NCBI GenBank assembly: GCA_963786495.1
Contig: CAWAZL010000002.1
Location: 372,001-436,000, forward strand
Source of the DNA: JALZKA01 sp963786495
GTDB lineage: Bacteria; Actinomycetota; Thermoleophilia; Solirubrobacterales; 70-9
Length of the DNA stretch: 64,000 nt
Direction: 5' to 3'
A program made the translations under genes and the position numbers. The notes under the pieces were generated by a model. That model did no database searches, was not told where the DNA came from, and was given only the letters and a program-made list of their open reading frames with translations. Each line of letters starts with the position of its first letter. The stretch's first letter is position 1. Shown here piece after piece: positions 8,132-17,211 of this stretch.

Positions 8132-8908
8132 TCATACCCGTTTGGGCTTAAAGATCGCCTCCATCGCGGAGTGATCGGAGAGCCCCGCCTCACGCCACTC
8201 GTGGACGTAATCGCAGTAGACGGGATTGAGCGACCCGCTCGCCAGGATGTGGTCCAGGCGGTGCGCGTGCTTCCGGCGCGCGCGTGTGTTGAACACCCAG
8301 CTCACATCGCGCCGGCCATAGCCGTTCAGCGCGCGGAAGATGTCGGGCAGGTCCCATTCAACGAGGCCGAGGAGAAGTGAGCGCTCTGCGGCATCCCACC
8401 GCTCCTCATCGTCGGGATGGTTGGAGGCAAATGTCTCGACCTCGCCTTCGTCCGACTCGTATCGCGGCGTGTTGAGGTCTCCGCAAAGAATCCGGTGCCG
8501 CTCGCTCGGCCGGGCGAGCGACGCGAACAGCACCTCGCAGGTCTCGGCCTTGATGAGCCCGTTGGAGGCCGCCGGCGGGATATGAGCGTTCCAGATCTCG
8601 AGTTGGCCCCACGGACTGTCCGTGGCCACGCCAAGGACGCGCTCAGGCTGCGGCACAAGGATCCCTATGAGGGGCTTCAGCACCCATCGGCTTGCCGTGA
8701 GGTTGAAGAGGCGCCGCGGCGCCACCAGCTCGCTCGAATCGAGGGAGTGCTCAAGTCCGATCTTCAAGAGCGCCTCCCGCCAACGCGGCGCGGTGCTCGC
8801 GCGCACTTCTTGCAGGCACACGACGTCCGGCTCGCGCCGCGCCACCGCCCCTGCCTGGCGGTCCATGACGGCAGTTCGCCCTGCGATGTTCCAGGTCAAC
8901 AGTTTCAC
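8132..8908 (-). CDS. endonuclease/exonuclease/phosphatase family protein
   Basis: 258 residues opening MKLLTWNIAGRTAV, the N-terminal asparagine motif of the EEP superfamily. CLQEVRA (residues 31-37) supplies the metal-binding glutamate, LCGDLNTPRYESDEGE near 140 the DxN motif, and HRLDHILAS plus LSDHSAMEA at the C-terminus the final aspartate and histidine. The fold includes exonuclease III-like nucleases, DNase I and phosphodiesterases. The lack of a signal peptide and the short length suggest a cytoplasmic nuclease or phosphodiesterase. It is the first gene of a four-gene minus-strand operon with the hydroquinone reductase, phosphatase and ketosamine kinase. The substrate is not determinable. 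Confidence 0.8.
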   Translation of the reverse strand: MKLLTWNIAGRTAVMDRQAGAVARREPDVVCLQEVRASTAPRWREALLKIGLEHSLDSSELVAPRRLFNLTASRWVLKPLIGILVPQPERVLGVATDSPWGQLEIWNAHIPPAASNGLIKAETCEVLFASLARPSERHRILCGDLNTPRYESDEGEVETFASNHPDDEERWDAAERSLLLGLVEWDLPDIFRALNGYGRRDVSWVFNTRARRKHAHRLDHILASGSLNPVYCDYVHEWREAGLSDHSAMEAIFKPKRV

Positions 8909-8947
8909 GCGTTATCCCTAGCATTTGCGGGGAACACGGGTTCGATC

Positions 8948-10121
8948 ATGTCGGCACCAACATCAGACGCAACGAAATTGGACGTCCTGCAAGATCTGGT
9001 CGCGCGCTTCGATCCCGCGGATATCGACGTCCCGGGCGGTGCTACGCGAATCAGGCTCGAGGACAACAACGGCACTGCGGCGCTGATGCCTTGATCGAAG
9101 GCGGTGTAGCGCGCGATCGTCCCATCCGACGGCGCTTACGACTCAGTACTTCAGGCGGATCCGGAGGTCTGGGAGAAGATCGCGCAGGACGTACGCGCGG
9201 GAATGGCCGCCTATCGAGCGGGGCAGCTTCGGATCAGGGAAAACCTCCACCTTGGCGTTGGCTTTCTGGCCGCGACGAGCGGGGATACCGACCCCAACCG
9301 CCTTCGCTTCGAGCGCATCCGCACCGCCAACCACGAGCTCTCGGTCCTGAGCGCGGGAGAAGGGACGCCGCTGATATGCATCCACGGCCTGGGCGGTACC
9401 AAGGCTTCCTTCCTGCCGACGGTCTCGGCCCTCGCGCCCCAGGGATTCAGGGTCGTCTGCGTTGACCTGCCCGGCTTCGGCGACTCGCACAAGCCCCGCT
9501 CGGGCAGCTACGACGCGCCCTGGTTCGCCGCTGCTCTGATGGAGCTGCTCGACGAGCTCGGGATCGAGCGCGCGCATCTCGCCGGCAACAGCATGGGCGG
9601 GCGGATCGCGATCGAGACTGGGCTCCTCTATCCGGACCGAGTCGAGAAGCTGGTGCTTCTTTCTCCCGCGCTCGCGTGGCTTCGGGACCGCGGCTGGAAG
9701 TGGCTTCTGCGGGATCCGCTGCCCCAGCTCGGCTTCATCCAGCCAACCCCACGGCGCTGGTCGAGCCGATCGTCCGCGGCTCGTACCTGGCGCGAAGGAT
9801 GGCTGGACCGCCGCCGGCGTTGACGAGTTCCTGCGCTCGTATTTGACCCGAACGGCCGCTACGCGTTTTATGAGTCGGCGCGCCGGATCTACATGGACGA
9901 GCCACACGGCGAGGATGGACTTTGGACCCGCCTGGCGGGATGGCTCCCGAGACGATGTTCGTCTGGGGAAGGCAGGACCAGCTCGTCCCGATCTCCTTCA
10001 TGCGCCACGTCGAGGAGTGCCTGCCCTCTGCGCGTCATGTGGAGCTCGACTGCGGACACGTCCCCAGGTCGAGGCACCCGGCCCGACGCACCAGGCGATG
10101 GCTGAGTTCCTCCGCGGCTAG
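8948..10121 (+). pseudogene. SCP2-domain/alpha-beta hydrolase fusion, broken by about six indels
   Basis: The ATG at 8948 opens a roughly 90-residue SCP2-like sterol-carrier domain (LQDLVARFDPADIDVPGGAT, later AYDSVLQADPEVWEKIAQD). It is followed by an alpha/beta hydrolase domain with oxyanion HGLGG, nucleophile LAGNSMGG and the late GRQDQLVPISF and LDCGHVP acid and histidine motifs. Pieces lie in all three frames. Shifts fall near 9085-9120, 9755, 9790-9810, 9840, 9940 and 10065. With one-base corrections the protein reads through to TAG at 10119-10121. Motifs are undamaged and no in-frame stop is needed to explain the breaks, so base-calling indels are a strong alternative to decay. Likely an esterase or C-C hydrolase on a lipid-like substrate. 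Confidence 0.7.
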
Positions 10122-10320
10122 CCGCCTTCGGCGTCGCGCTCGGAGCGCTCGCGCTCGGCGAGCTTCTCCTTGAGGTACGCGGCTTTGTCGCGACGGCGTC
10201 GTGCTGGTCGGCCTCGTCGGAGAGGTCCGAATGCTCCAGAAGCTCGTGTTCGCGCGTCTCGCGGGTCTCCTGTTCCTCGCGGAGCTCGTGCGTCTTGTCC
10301 TTCTCAGATTCAGTGTCCAT
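10118..10320 (-). CDS. small, highly charged conserved hypothetical protein (one frameshift)
   Basis: The ATG at 10320 gives MDTESEKDKTHELREEQETR and continues with Glu/Lys/Arg-rich helix-forming sequence (HELLEHSDLSDEADQHDA). A missing base near 10185 shifts the frame. Restoring it gives DKAAYLKEKLAERERSERDAEGG and a TAG at 10118-10120, about 67 residues in all. About half of the residues are charged and no hydrophobic segment is present, so it is probably a soluble coiled-coil or disordered protein. It lies between the GMC oxidoreductase gene (upstream, same strand) and the convergent hydrolase. I do not recognise the family. Confidence 0.45.
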
Positions 10321-10331
10321 GGCCTCGGTAC

Positions 10332-11900
10332 CTATGCCCGGATGAAGCTCGCGCAACGCTCCCCGACCATGATCGCGGGAGCGTTCGTGTTCGCGCGCGT
10401 GATAACTGGCAGGACCGAGGCGTCCGCCACGCGCAGGCCTTCGACGCCGTGAACCCGCAGCTCGGGGTCGACGACGCCCTCACCCTCAAAGCCGATCCGT
10501 GCCGTGCAGGCCGGGTGGTAGGTGTGCTCGCAGGTGCGGCGGATCCACGCCTCGATCTCTTCATCGGTCTGGACGTCCGAGCCGGGCTGGATCTCGGCCT
10601 CGATCAGCCCCGCCATCGGTTCGGTGGCGGCGATCTCCCGCGAGCGCCGGATAGCCCGGATCAGCGCGTCGACGTCGGCGCGCTCCGTGAGCATGTTGAG
10701 CTGCACCGCCGGCAGTTCCTTCGGGTCCGCGGAGCGGGCCAGGACCGTGCCGCGGCTCTTCGGCGTCCAAAGCGACTGCGCGATCACCATCGCCGGCTTC
10801 GGGTGCTCGACGGCCCCGTGCTCCCAGAAGAACGCAGGGCCAAAGAGGAGCTCGAAGTCGGGAGCCTCGAGCGAATCGTCCGTGCGGATCAGGGCGAGCG
10901 CCTCCGCGATGTTCGACGCGAGTTTGCCGCGTCCGCCCGCGAGCCAGCGCACCAGATACTTCGGGTGAGTCGCGTCGGAGAGACCGATGTGGCCCTCACG
11001 AAGCTCCCAGTTGACGAGTGTCAACGCGTGCTCCTGGAGGTTCGAGCCCACGCCGGGGCTGTCGACGATGGGCTCGATTCCCACCGACTTGAGGTGCTCG
11101 GCCGGACCGATGCCCGAGAGCTGGAGGAGGTGTGGGGTGTTGAAGGCGCCGGCCGAAAGCACGATGTCGGCCCGCGCCGCCGCGGCGCCCTTGCGGCCAC
11201 GTTTCTCCCACTCGACGCCGACCGCGCGGCCGTCGCGTACGACGACATGCTTGACGAGCGCTTTTTTTGAGATCGTCAGATTCGCGCGCTTCTGTGCCCT
11301 CCCGAGGTAGGCGCGGGCGGCGTTCCACCGTCGTCCCTGCCAAATCGTTGTCGGCGAGGCACCCACCCCCTCCTCGCAGTTCGAGAGATCTTCGTTCGGC
11401 GGAAGCCCGGCCGCGCGCGCGGCCTCTATGAACTTCTCCGTGAGCGGATCAGGATCCCGCTGACGCGTGACGTGGACCGGCCCATCTTCGTTCGTCGTGA
11501 AGCCTGGGATTCCGGAGCGGCGCTCGATGCGCTCATACACGGGCCGCACGTCGTCCCACGACCAGCCCTCGATGCCCCACCCGTCGTAGTCGGCCTGGTG
11601 TCCACGCATCCAGAGCATCGCGTTCATCGAGCTGCACCCGCCCATGACCTTTCCCCGCGGCTCGTAGATCCGCCGGTTGTCGCAGCCCGGCTCGGGTCCC
11701 GTGAAGTAGTCCCAGTCGATCTTCGTGTGGAACTGGTTCGAGAACGCGAGCGGCGCAAGTACCTCCAGGCGGTTCGCCGACCCGCCGGCCTCGAGCAGGA
11801 GCACCCGCCGGTTCGGGTCCTCGGAAAGCCTCGCTGCCACGGCGCACCCTGCCGACCCAGCGCCGATCACGATGTGGTCGTAGGTCTCGATCGAGCGGAC
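10332..11900 (-). CDS. GMC family FAD-dependent oxidoreductase (choline dehydrogenase-like)
   Basis: About 520 residues. The N-terminal dinucleotide-binding motif HIVIGAGSAGCAVAARLSED and the GMC signature PRGKVMGGCSSMNAMLWMRG near 85-105 are clear. ADIVLSAGAFNTPHLLQLSG is the second GMC signature. The C-terminus HPACTARIG ... LRVADASVLPVITRANTNAPAIMVGE is standard, with the active-site histidine and asparagine. The family oxidises alcohols (choline, long-chain or aromatic alcohols) using FAD. The start is unresolved: the only GTG (11902) is out of frame and in-frame codons just upstream are not starts, so a small indel near the N-terminus is likely. The divergent secreted-protein gene begins at 11946. 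Confidence 0.85.
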   Translation of the reverse strand, partial: VRSIETYDHIVIGAGSAGCAVAARLSEDPNRRVLLLEAGGSANRLEVLAPLAFSNQFHTKIDWDYFTGPEPGCDNRRIYEPRGKVMGGCSSMNAMLWMRGHQADYDGWGIEGWSWDDVRPVYERIERRSGIPGFTTNEDGPVHVTRQRDPDPLTEKFIEAARAAGLPPNEDLSNCEEGVGASPTTIWQGRRWNAARAYLGRAQKRANLTISKKALVKHVVVRDGRAVGVEWEKRGRKGAAAARADIVLSAGAFNTPHLLQLSGIGPAEHLKSVGIEPIVDSPGVGSNLQEHALTLVNWELREGHIGLSDATHPKYLVRWLAGGRGKLASNIAEALALIRTDDSLEAPDFELLFGPAFFWEHGAVEHPKPAMVIAQSLWTPKSRGTVLARSADPKELPAVQLNMLTERADVDALIRAIRRSREIAATEPMAGLIEAEIQPGSDVQTDEEIEAWIRRTCEHTYHPACTARIGFEGEGVVDPELRVHGVEGLRVADASVLPVITRANTNAPAIMVGERCASFIRA

Positions 11901-11945
11901 ACTACCGCCGCGCTGATTGACACAAGTTGCTGCCTGGCGTACCGT

Positions 11946-12455
11946 ATGTGCATGAGCGTGGGGAGGCGGCGCCTTGCCGCAATCGTGGGGACGACGCTTG
12001 CGACGGCCGCAGGCGCAGTCGCATGGGGTAACGCCGGCAGCCACGGCGACTCCACCGGCGACAGCGAGGGACCGGCCTCGACGGACATCATTTTTGCGCA
12101 GCACAAGCACCGCAGCGAGACGCGCCTTGATCACTCCGTGTACACGGACGGCAAGCCGCATGTCAACGACCCTCCGAACCTCTACTTCGATACGGACGAC
12201 GACCAGGTCGCCGATTTCAAGTTCCGACATGCGCGCGGCCGCGACGAGGTCGTCCTGCTATCGGATGCGGATCGCACACGTCCCGCGGTTGTGAGCAAGG
12301 TAACCAAGCACGGCCTCTCGATCCGGTTCCAGGAAGGGGCGATCAGGACTCCGTCGACCTACCGCTGGTACGCCGCCTACGAGACGAACGGCGAGGTCCT
12401 TGACCGGGCCCCCGACGAGACCTGGATCTTCCACAACCTCGAGGTGCACGACTAA
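11946..12455 (+). CDS. secreted hypothetical protein
   Basis: 169 residues starting at ATG 11946 or 11952. A signal peptide is evident: GRRRLAAIVGTTLATAAGAVAW, with Arg-rich n-region and Ala-rich core. The mature part is polar (STDIIFAQHKHRSETRLDHSVYT, DPPNLYFDTDDDQVADFKFR) and ends WYAAYETNGEVLDRAPDETWIFHN, suggesting a beta-sandwich. A DTDDDQVAD stretch could bind calcium. I do not recognise a named family. It is divergent from the GMC oxidoreductase and convergent with the phenylalanine hydroxylase gene, separated from it by a 44-base palindromic repeat. Confidence 0.65.
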   Translation: MCMSVGRRRLAAIVGTTLATAAGAVAWGNAGSHGDSTGDSEGPASTDIIFAQHKHRSETRLDHSVYTDGKPHVNDPPNLYFDTDDDQVADFKFRHARGRDEVVLLSDADRTRPAVVSKVTKHGLSIRFQEGAIRTPSTYRWYAAYETNGEVLDRAPDETWIFHNLEVHD

Positions 12456-12471
12456 GAGTCGCTCGGGCCCG

Positions 12472-12515
12472 GAACGTCCAGCGCTACCCCCAATAGGGCA
12501 CAGCGTGGGACGTTT
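12472..12515. repeat. 44-base imperfect palindromic repeat, copy A
   Basis: The element begins GAACGTCC and ends GGACGTTT, with a central TACCCCC-AATA-GGGCA core. Outer arms (AACGTCC / GGACGTT) and inner arms (ACCCCC / GGG) can form a long hairpin. An element of identical length with the same ends and core is at 40483-40526. Here it lies between two converging genes, 17 bases after one stop and 16 bases before the other, where it could act as a bidirectional terminator. Confidence 0.6.
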
Positions 12516-12530
12516 AGCTCGGAATGGTGG

Positions 12531-13429
12531 CTACGCCGGCTGTTTAGCGACACCGAGGCGCGCGGGCGTGTCGTCGTCGCAGCCGGCGAAGAAGCCTCCG
12601 ACCGCGTCGATCAGGTGCTCGAAGGAGTCGGCGCCGAAGAGGATCGGCTGGTAATGCGTGATGTCGTATCGAGCGTCGCCATCTGCGCGAAATCGAGGGG
12701 GCGGATCTCTGCCGAGCGGAACTCCTCGATCTCGCCATAGGAGGAGAGGAGTCCCGGCGCCGTACGCGCGGAACTCGCCCCGTCCTCGCGCAGGACACCG
12801 AACTCCATCGTGAACCAGAAGACGTCGGCAACCAACTGCAACGCCTCCGGTGTTTCCGCCCGCCTGGCGGCTTCGCCCGCGAGCCGGTTCACCTCGGCGA
12901 GCTGCGGGTCGGCGAGCAGATGCCCGTGGCCGATCACCTCGTGGATCAGGTCGGGCTCCGGCGTATATAGAGGCGCGTCGGGGTGGCGCACGTACTGGGT
13001 CGAGTGGAAGCGCCGGTCGGCCAGCGAGCCGTAGAACTCGTCGAGCGGGCACGATCCCCGCCGCGGGGACGTACTCGAAACCGGTCAGCGGCGCGCAGGT
13101 TGGCTGTGATCTCGTCGAGCTGCGGGATGTGATCGCGCGGGAGGTCGAGCGCGACGACCGCCTCGCGGAATGCCCGGCAGGCTAGCGCTCGTGCTTGGGC
13201 GCGAGCTCGCGCCAGACGGTGCGCCAGACCTCCTGCTCGGCCTCGGAGTAGTCGATCCGCGGGACCGGCTCGCCCTCGCTGCCAGTCGAGTGCCGCCGCG
13301 GCGATCGAGTTGCGACGCTCGCGGTAGGCGGGGTCGTTGACGCCGGGGTGCTCGTCGTCGAGATGGACGGTGACGTCGCCGTCGTCGTCTGCGGGTGACG
13401 GGCGAGTAGAGCTGTGCCTCCTCGAACAT
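12531..13429 (-). pseudogene. phhA: phenylalanine 4-monooxygenase (biopterin-dependent hydroxylase), frameshifted
   Basis: The ATG at 13429 (MFEEAQLYSPVT) overlaps the TGA of the upstream homogentisate dioxygenase gene. Reading across about five indels recovers HPGVNDPAYRERRNSIA, IDYSEAEQEVWRTVWREL, FEYVPAAGIVP, DEFYGSLADRRFHSTQYVR, then the iron-binding LIHEVIGHGHLLADP and VFWFTMEFGVLRED. It ends with YDITHYQPILFGADSFEHL and a complete C-terminus. These are hallmarks of monomeric bacterial phenylalanine hydroxylases of about 300 residues, which convert phenylalanine to tyrosine with tetrahydropterin, iron and oxygen. The two iron histidines and the glutamate are intact, so sequencing indels are plausible. 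It is the third gene of the HPPD-HGD-PAH operon. Confidence 0.8.
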
Positions 13430-14627
13430 CAGCCCGTGGTCGTCGTCGTCGCCGGCTCGGCTCGTCCGGCTCGAACCAGGACATCGCGTAATCCGGCTGG
13501 TCGAGGTCCCGCGAGAGGCCGGACAGCTTGAGCGGGCGTGAACGTGTCCCACATCACCGCCAGCTCCTCGGTCCTGCGCGCGCCAAGCGAGGCCTCGACC
13601 AGGCCCGGCTGCGGCCCGTGCGGCAGGCCCGAGGGGTGAAGGGTGATCATCCCGACGTCGACGCCCTTGCGGCTGCCGAACTGGCCGTCGACGTAGTAGA
13701 TCGCCTCCTCGGACTGCACGTTCGAGTGGTGGTAGGGCAGCGCGATCGCCTCGGGGTCGTAGTCGAGCTCCCGCGGGCAGAACGAGCAGATCACGAAGTT
13801 CTGGCCCTGGAACGTCTGGTGGACGGGCGGCGGCATGTGGATCCGGCCCGTGATCGGCTCGAAATCGTCGGTGTTGAACGTGTAGGGATAGACGTAGCCG
13901 TCCCAGCCGACCACGTCGAACGGGTGGTAGTCGAGGACGTAGGTCTGGTGCCCGTCGCGTACCCGGACCACGAGCTCGTGCTCGTCGCGGTCGGTGTGGG
14001 TGTGGAGCTCCGCCGGCGGGTGGAAGTCGCGCTGTGAGAACGGCGCGTGCTCGAGCAGCTGGCCGTAGCGGTTGCGATAGCGGTTCGGCGTCTCGATCTC
14101 GCCCGGCGTGTGGAAGCAGAGCCAGGCCTGCTCGCCGGGCTCGTGGAGTCCATCCGCACCCGGTAGGTGGTGCCGCGCGGGATCACGACGTAGTCGTGCG
14201 TCGCGATATGGCACGTCGCCGAAGATCGTCTCGACCGTGCCGGTCCCGCGGTGGATGAAGAGGACCTCGTCGCCCTCGCCGTTGCGGTAGAAGCCGTCGC
14301 GCTCCTCCGTCGGCTTCGCAGACCGACACCTCGATGTCGCCGTTCCACTGCAGGAGCTGGCGCGCCGTCGAGCCAGTCGCCGCCGGGCTCGACCGGGTTC
14401 GTGTCGGTGAGCCGGTGGACGTGGGTATCGGGCACCCACTCGTCGCGGATGATCGGCTGGAAGTCGCCGACCTCGGCTGACCCGGCAGGGCGAGTGGAGG
14501 TGGTAGAGGATCGACTCGTTGCCCGAGAATCCCTCGAAGCCGAGGACCTCCTCGGTGAGGAGCTTGCCGTCGCGCCGGAACTGGACGTGGCGCTTGGCCG
14601 GGACCTCGCCGAGCTCGCGTAGCGCAT
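13429..14627 (-). pseudogene. hmgA: homogentisate 1,2-dioxygenase, frameshifted
   Basis: The ATG at 14627 lies in a TGATG overlap with the HPPD stop. The longest intact stretch carries NGEGDEVLFIHRGTGTVETIFG, DGYVYPYTFNTDDFEPITGRI, PPVHQTFQGQNFVICSFCPR, HHSNVQSEEAIYYVDGQFGS and GMITLHPSGLPHGPQPG. This is the cupin core with the iron-binding histidines and glutamate of bacterial homogentisate dioxygenases. The N-terminal third (VGDFQPIIRDEWVPDTHVHR) and the last 30 residues lie in other frames because of several single-base shifts. The enzyme opens the aromatic ring of homogentisate to maleylacetoacetate. Neighbours on both sides are pathway partners. Confidence 0.85.
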
Positions 14628-15769
14628 CAGAGATTCCCCCGCTTGTCCTGCTCGCGCTCGATCGCTTCGAAGAGCGCCTTGAAGTTGCCCGGCGCCGAAG
14701 CCCGTGGCGCCGTGGCGCTCGATGATCTCGAAGAACACGGTCGGCCGGTCCCCCACCGGCTTGGTGAAGATCTGAAGCAGGTAGCCCTCGTCGTCGTGGT
14801 CGACCAGGATCCCCTGCTCGCGGAGGTCGGCGAGCTGGCCGGCCACCTCGGGGACCCGTTCGGGCACCTCGTCGTAGTAGGCGTCCGGGATCGCGAGGAA
14901 GCCGACGCCGCGCCGCCTGAGCTCGGCGACGGTGCCGACGATGTCGCGCGTCGCGACCGCGATGTGCTGGGCGCCCGCGCCCTCGTAGAACTCGAGGTAC
15001 TCGTCGATCTGCGACTTGCTTGCAGGCCCTCGGCCGGCTCGTTGATCGGGAACTTGATGCGGCCGTTGCCGGAGGCGACGACCTTCGACATCAGCGCCGA
15101 GTACTCGGTCGAGATCGCCTCGTCGGAGAAGTGGATCATCTCGACCATCCCGAAGACGCGCTCGTAGAAGTGGACCCACTCCTCCATGTGGCCGAGCTCG
15201 ACGTTGCCGACGATGTGGTCGATCGCCAGCAGCATGTCGTCGCGTCGGGCGACGCCGGCTCGGCGACCGCCTGGAAGCCGGGCCAGAAACGCGCCCTCGT
15301 AGCCGGAGCGGTCGACGAAGGTGTGGAGGGTGTCGCCGTAGGCGGCGATCGTCGCGGTGCGAATCGTTCCGTCCTCGTCGCGTGAAGTCCACGGGGTTCG
15401 GAGATCCCGCGCGCGCCGCGCCCGAGCGCCTCGGCGTAGGCCTCGTCGACGTCGGGAACCGAGAGCGCGATCGAGCGGACGCCGTCGCCGTGGCGGGCGT
15501 GGTGGCGGGCGATCTCGGAGTCGGAGCGGAGGGCGCCGGTGACCACGAGGCGGATCCGGCCCTGCTCGAGGACGAACGAGGTCCGGTCGCGAATGCCGGT
15601 CTCGAGGCCCGGCGAAGGCGACGCGGCGGAAGCCGAAGGCGTGCTCGTAGAAGTACGCGGCCTGGGCGGCGTTGCCGACGAACATCTCGACGTGGTCGAT
15701 GCCGTTGAGCGGCATGTGGTCCGTTCGGCGGGGCGGTGGGGGCTGGCTGGTGGCGGTCTCGGGCGGCAT
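14627..15769 (-). pseudogene. hppD: 4-hydroxyphenylpyruvate dioxygenase, frameshifted
   Basis: About 380 residues from the ATG at 15769. The N-terminal vicinal-oxygen-chelate half begins PLNGIDHVEMFVGNAAQAAYFYEHAFGF. The second half contains LLAIDHIVGNVELGHMEEWV with an iron-binding histidine, FGMVEMIHFSDEAISTEYSALMS, KFPINEPAEG, and in a shifted frame QHIAVATRDIVGTVAELRRRGV and LLQIFTKPVGDRPTVFFEII. The histidine and glutamate ligands are intact. At least four single-base shifts break the frame (near 15620, 15400, 15025 and 14690). It converts 4-hydroxyphenylpyruvate to homogentisate, and is the first gene of the operon, divergent from an AsnC-type regulator. Confidence 0.85.
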
Positions 15770-15815
15770 CGGATCTCCTCGTCGTCGGGGTCACCTTTAT
15801 GATCCGCTTGTTGAT

Positions 15816-15830
15816 GGCATCTTCAATGCC
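15816..15830. promoter_or_regulatory. candidate AsnC/Lrp operator in the HPPD/AsnC divergent region
   Basis: A perfect 15-base inverted repeat GGCAT-CTTCA-ATGCC lies centrally in the 89-base region between the HPPD start (15769) and the AsnC-type start (15859). Lrp/AsnC proteins often bind 15-base dyads in the divergent promoter they share with their target. Assignment rests on position and symmetry only. Confidence 0.4.
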
Positions 15831-15858
15831 GATTCGTTGCGGTAGGAGGTCAATCAGG

Positions 15859-16304
15859 GTGAATCTCGACGAAATAGACCAGCAGATCGTTTCGCTGCTG
15901 CGTGAGAACGCCCGCCGGTCCTTCCAGGACATCGGCTCGCGGGTGTCGCTGTCAGCGCCCGGCGGTCAAGCGCCGGGTGGACCGGCTCGAGGAGGCCGGC
16001 GTGATCCGGGGCTACTCGGCGGTGCTCGACCACGTCGCTCTCGGATGGACGACCCACGCCGTGGTCTCGCTGTTCTGCGAGGGGCGGATGTCGGCCGCGG
16101 AGATCCTCGCCGCCGCAGGCCGGCACCCCGAGGTGGCCGCGGCCCACACGGTCGCCGGCGAGGCGAGCGCGATCCTCCACCTCCACGCCCGCGACACCGA
16201 GCATCTCGAGGAGGCGCTCGAGCGACTCCGCGACGCTCCCGGGGATCACGCGCACGCAAACCCAGGTCGTCCTGTCGACGCTGTTCGAGCGGCCGGTCGA
16301 GTAG
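15859..16304 (+). pseudogene. Lrp/AsnC family transcriptional regulator, frameshifted
   Basis: The GTG at 15859 follows an AGGAGG site (15844-15849). The helix-turn-helix N-terminus reads NLDEIDQQIVSLLRENARRSFQDIG, then after a one-base insertion near 15959 (CCC for CC) AVKRRVDRLEEAGVIRGYSAVLD. The RAM ligand-binding half follows (AAAHTVAGEASAILHLHARDTEHLEEALERLRD). A second shift near 16243 precedes TRTQTQVVLSTLFERPVE and TAG. Total length is about 148 residues, normal for the family. It probably senses an aromatic amino acid or intermediate and controls the divergent HPPD-HGD-PAH operon and possibly the convergent FAH gene. Confidence 0.75.
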
Positions 16305-16309
16305 GCGCG

Positions 16310-17147
16310 TCAGACGATGGTCCGCCTGGACGAGCTCGCCAAGGCCGTCGGCGGCGATCGCGACCTCGTCGCCCGGGCTCGAGCCAGCGCTCGCCGGCGA
16401 GCGGGCCGAGCTCAGCAGGCAGCCGCGGTTGAGCGTGCCCGACCCGAGCACGTCGCCGGGCTCGCAAGCTGGGTGTCGCGCGCGGCGTGCGCGACGATCT
16501 CCTCCCAGGACCAGTGCTGCTCGGCCGCCGTGCGTCCGGTCAGCTCCTCGCCGTTCACGGACGACCGTCGCTTCGATCGTCGAGCCGCCCGTCGATCGTC
16601 GGCAGCTCGTCGGGCGTCACCAGCCAGGGCCCGAGGGACGTCGCGAAGTCCTTGCCCTTCGCCGGTCCGAGCCCCACGGTCATCTCCTGCGCCTGGACGT
16701 CGCGCGCGCTCCAGTCGTTCATCAGCGTGAAGCCGGCGATCTCGCCGCCCGCGCCGATCACGGCGGCGATCTCGAGCTCGAAGTCGAGCATCCTGCGTCG
16801 CGGCGGGCCGTTGCACGGGCTCGGCCCGGACCCTGCGATCGACGCCGGGTTGGAGAAGTAGAAGACGGGCGCCTCGTACCAGGCCGGGGGAACTTCTCCC
16901 CCGCGCCGCCGCCAGCCGGCCTCGACGTGGCCCTCGAAGGCGAAGAAGTCACGGACGCTCGGGGGGCGCGGAACCGGGGCGAGCAGCTCCGCTTCCGCGA
17001 CCGAGACTTGGGAACTCCCGTGTCTGCCCTGGCCGACGCCCGGAGCCAGGAGATCATGTCAGGGGCGTCCAGCACTGAGATCGCGTCGCCCTCGAGGCGT
17101 CCGACGCAGTCAGCGTCGGCGGAGTGTCGAAAGCTCACTAGCCGCAT
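16310..17147 (-). pseudogene. fumarylacetoacetate hydrolase family protein, frameshifted
   Basis: The ATG at 17147 begins MRLVSFRHSADADCVGRLEG. Fragments in three frames give PPAWYEAPVFYFSNPASI, MLDFELEIAAVIGAGGEIAG with the metal-binding E-x-E, FTLMNDWSARDVQAQEMTVG, LGPAKGKDFATSLGPWLVTP, HWSWEEIVAHAARDTQLEPG, LGSGTLNRGCLLELGPLAGE and a stop at 16310. This matches short bacterial fumarylacetoacetate hydrolases, the last step of the homogentisate pathway (fumarate plus acetoacetate). About six shifts break it, with motifs intact. It converges with the AsnC gene with a five-base gap. No maleylacetoacetate isomerase was seen nearby. Confidence 0.75.
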
Positions 17148-17211
17148 CGCGGCAAGTCTCGCACGGAAAAGAGTTCAGGTTTTCGAGACGTCGGGTGTAC
17201 GGTTGTGCTTG

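Noticed and set aside
10170..11270. Long plus-strand open frame opposite the GMC oxidoreductase
   Set aside because: Antisense shadow of a well-supported gene, with no domain and Arg/Asp-rich composition.
13791..15932. A 713-codon minus-strand open frame across the HGD and HPPD genes
   Set aside because: It is stitched from pieces of both genes and shadow sequence (long Arg/Ser/Thr runs), created by frameshifts in GC-rich DNA.
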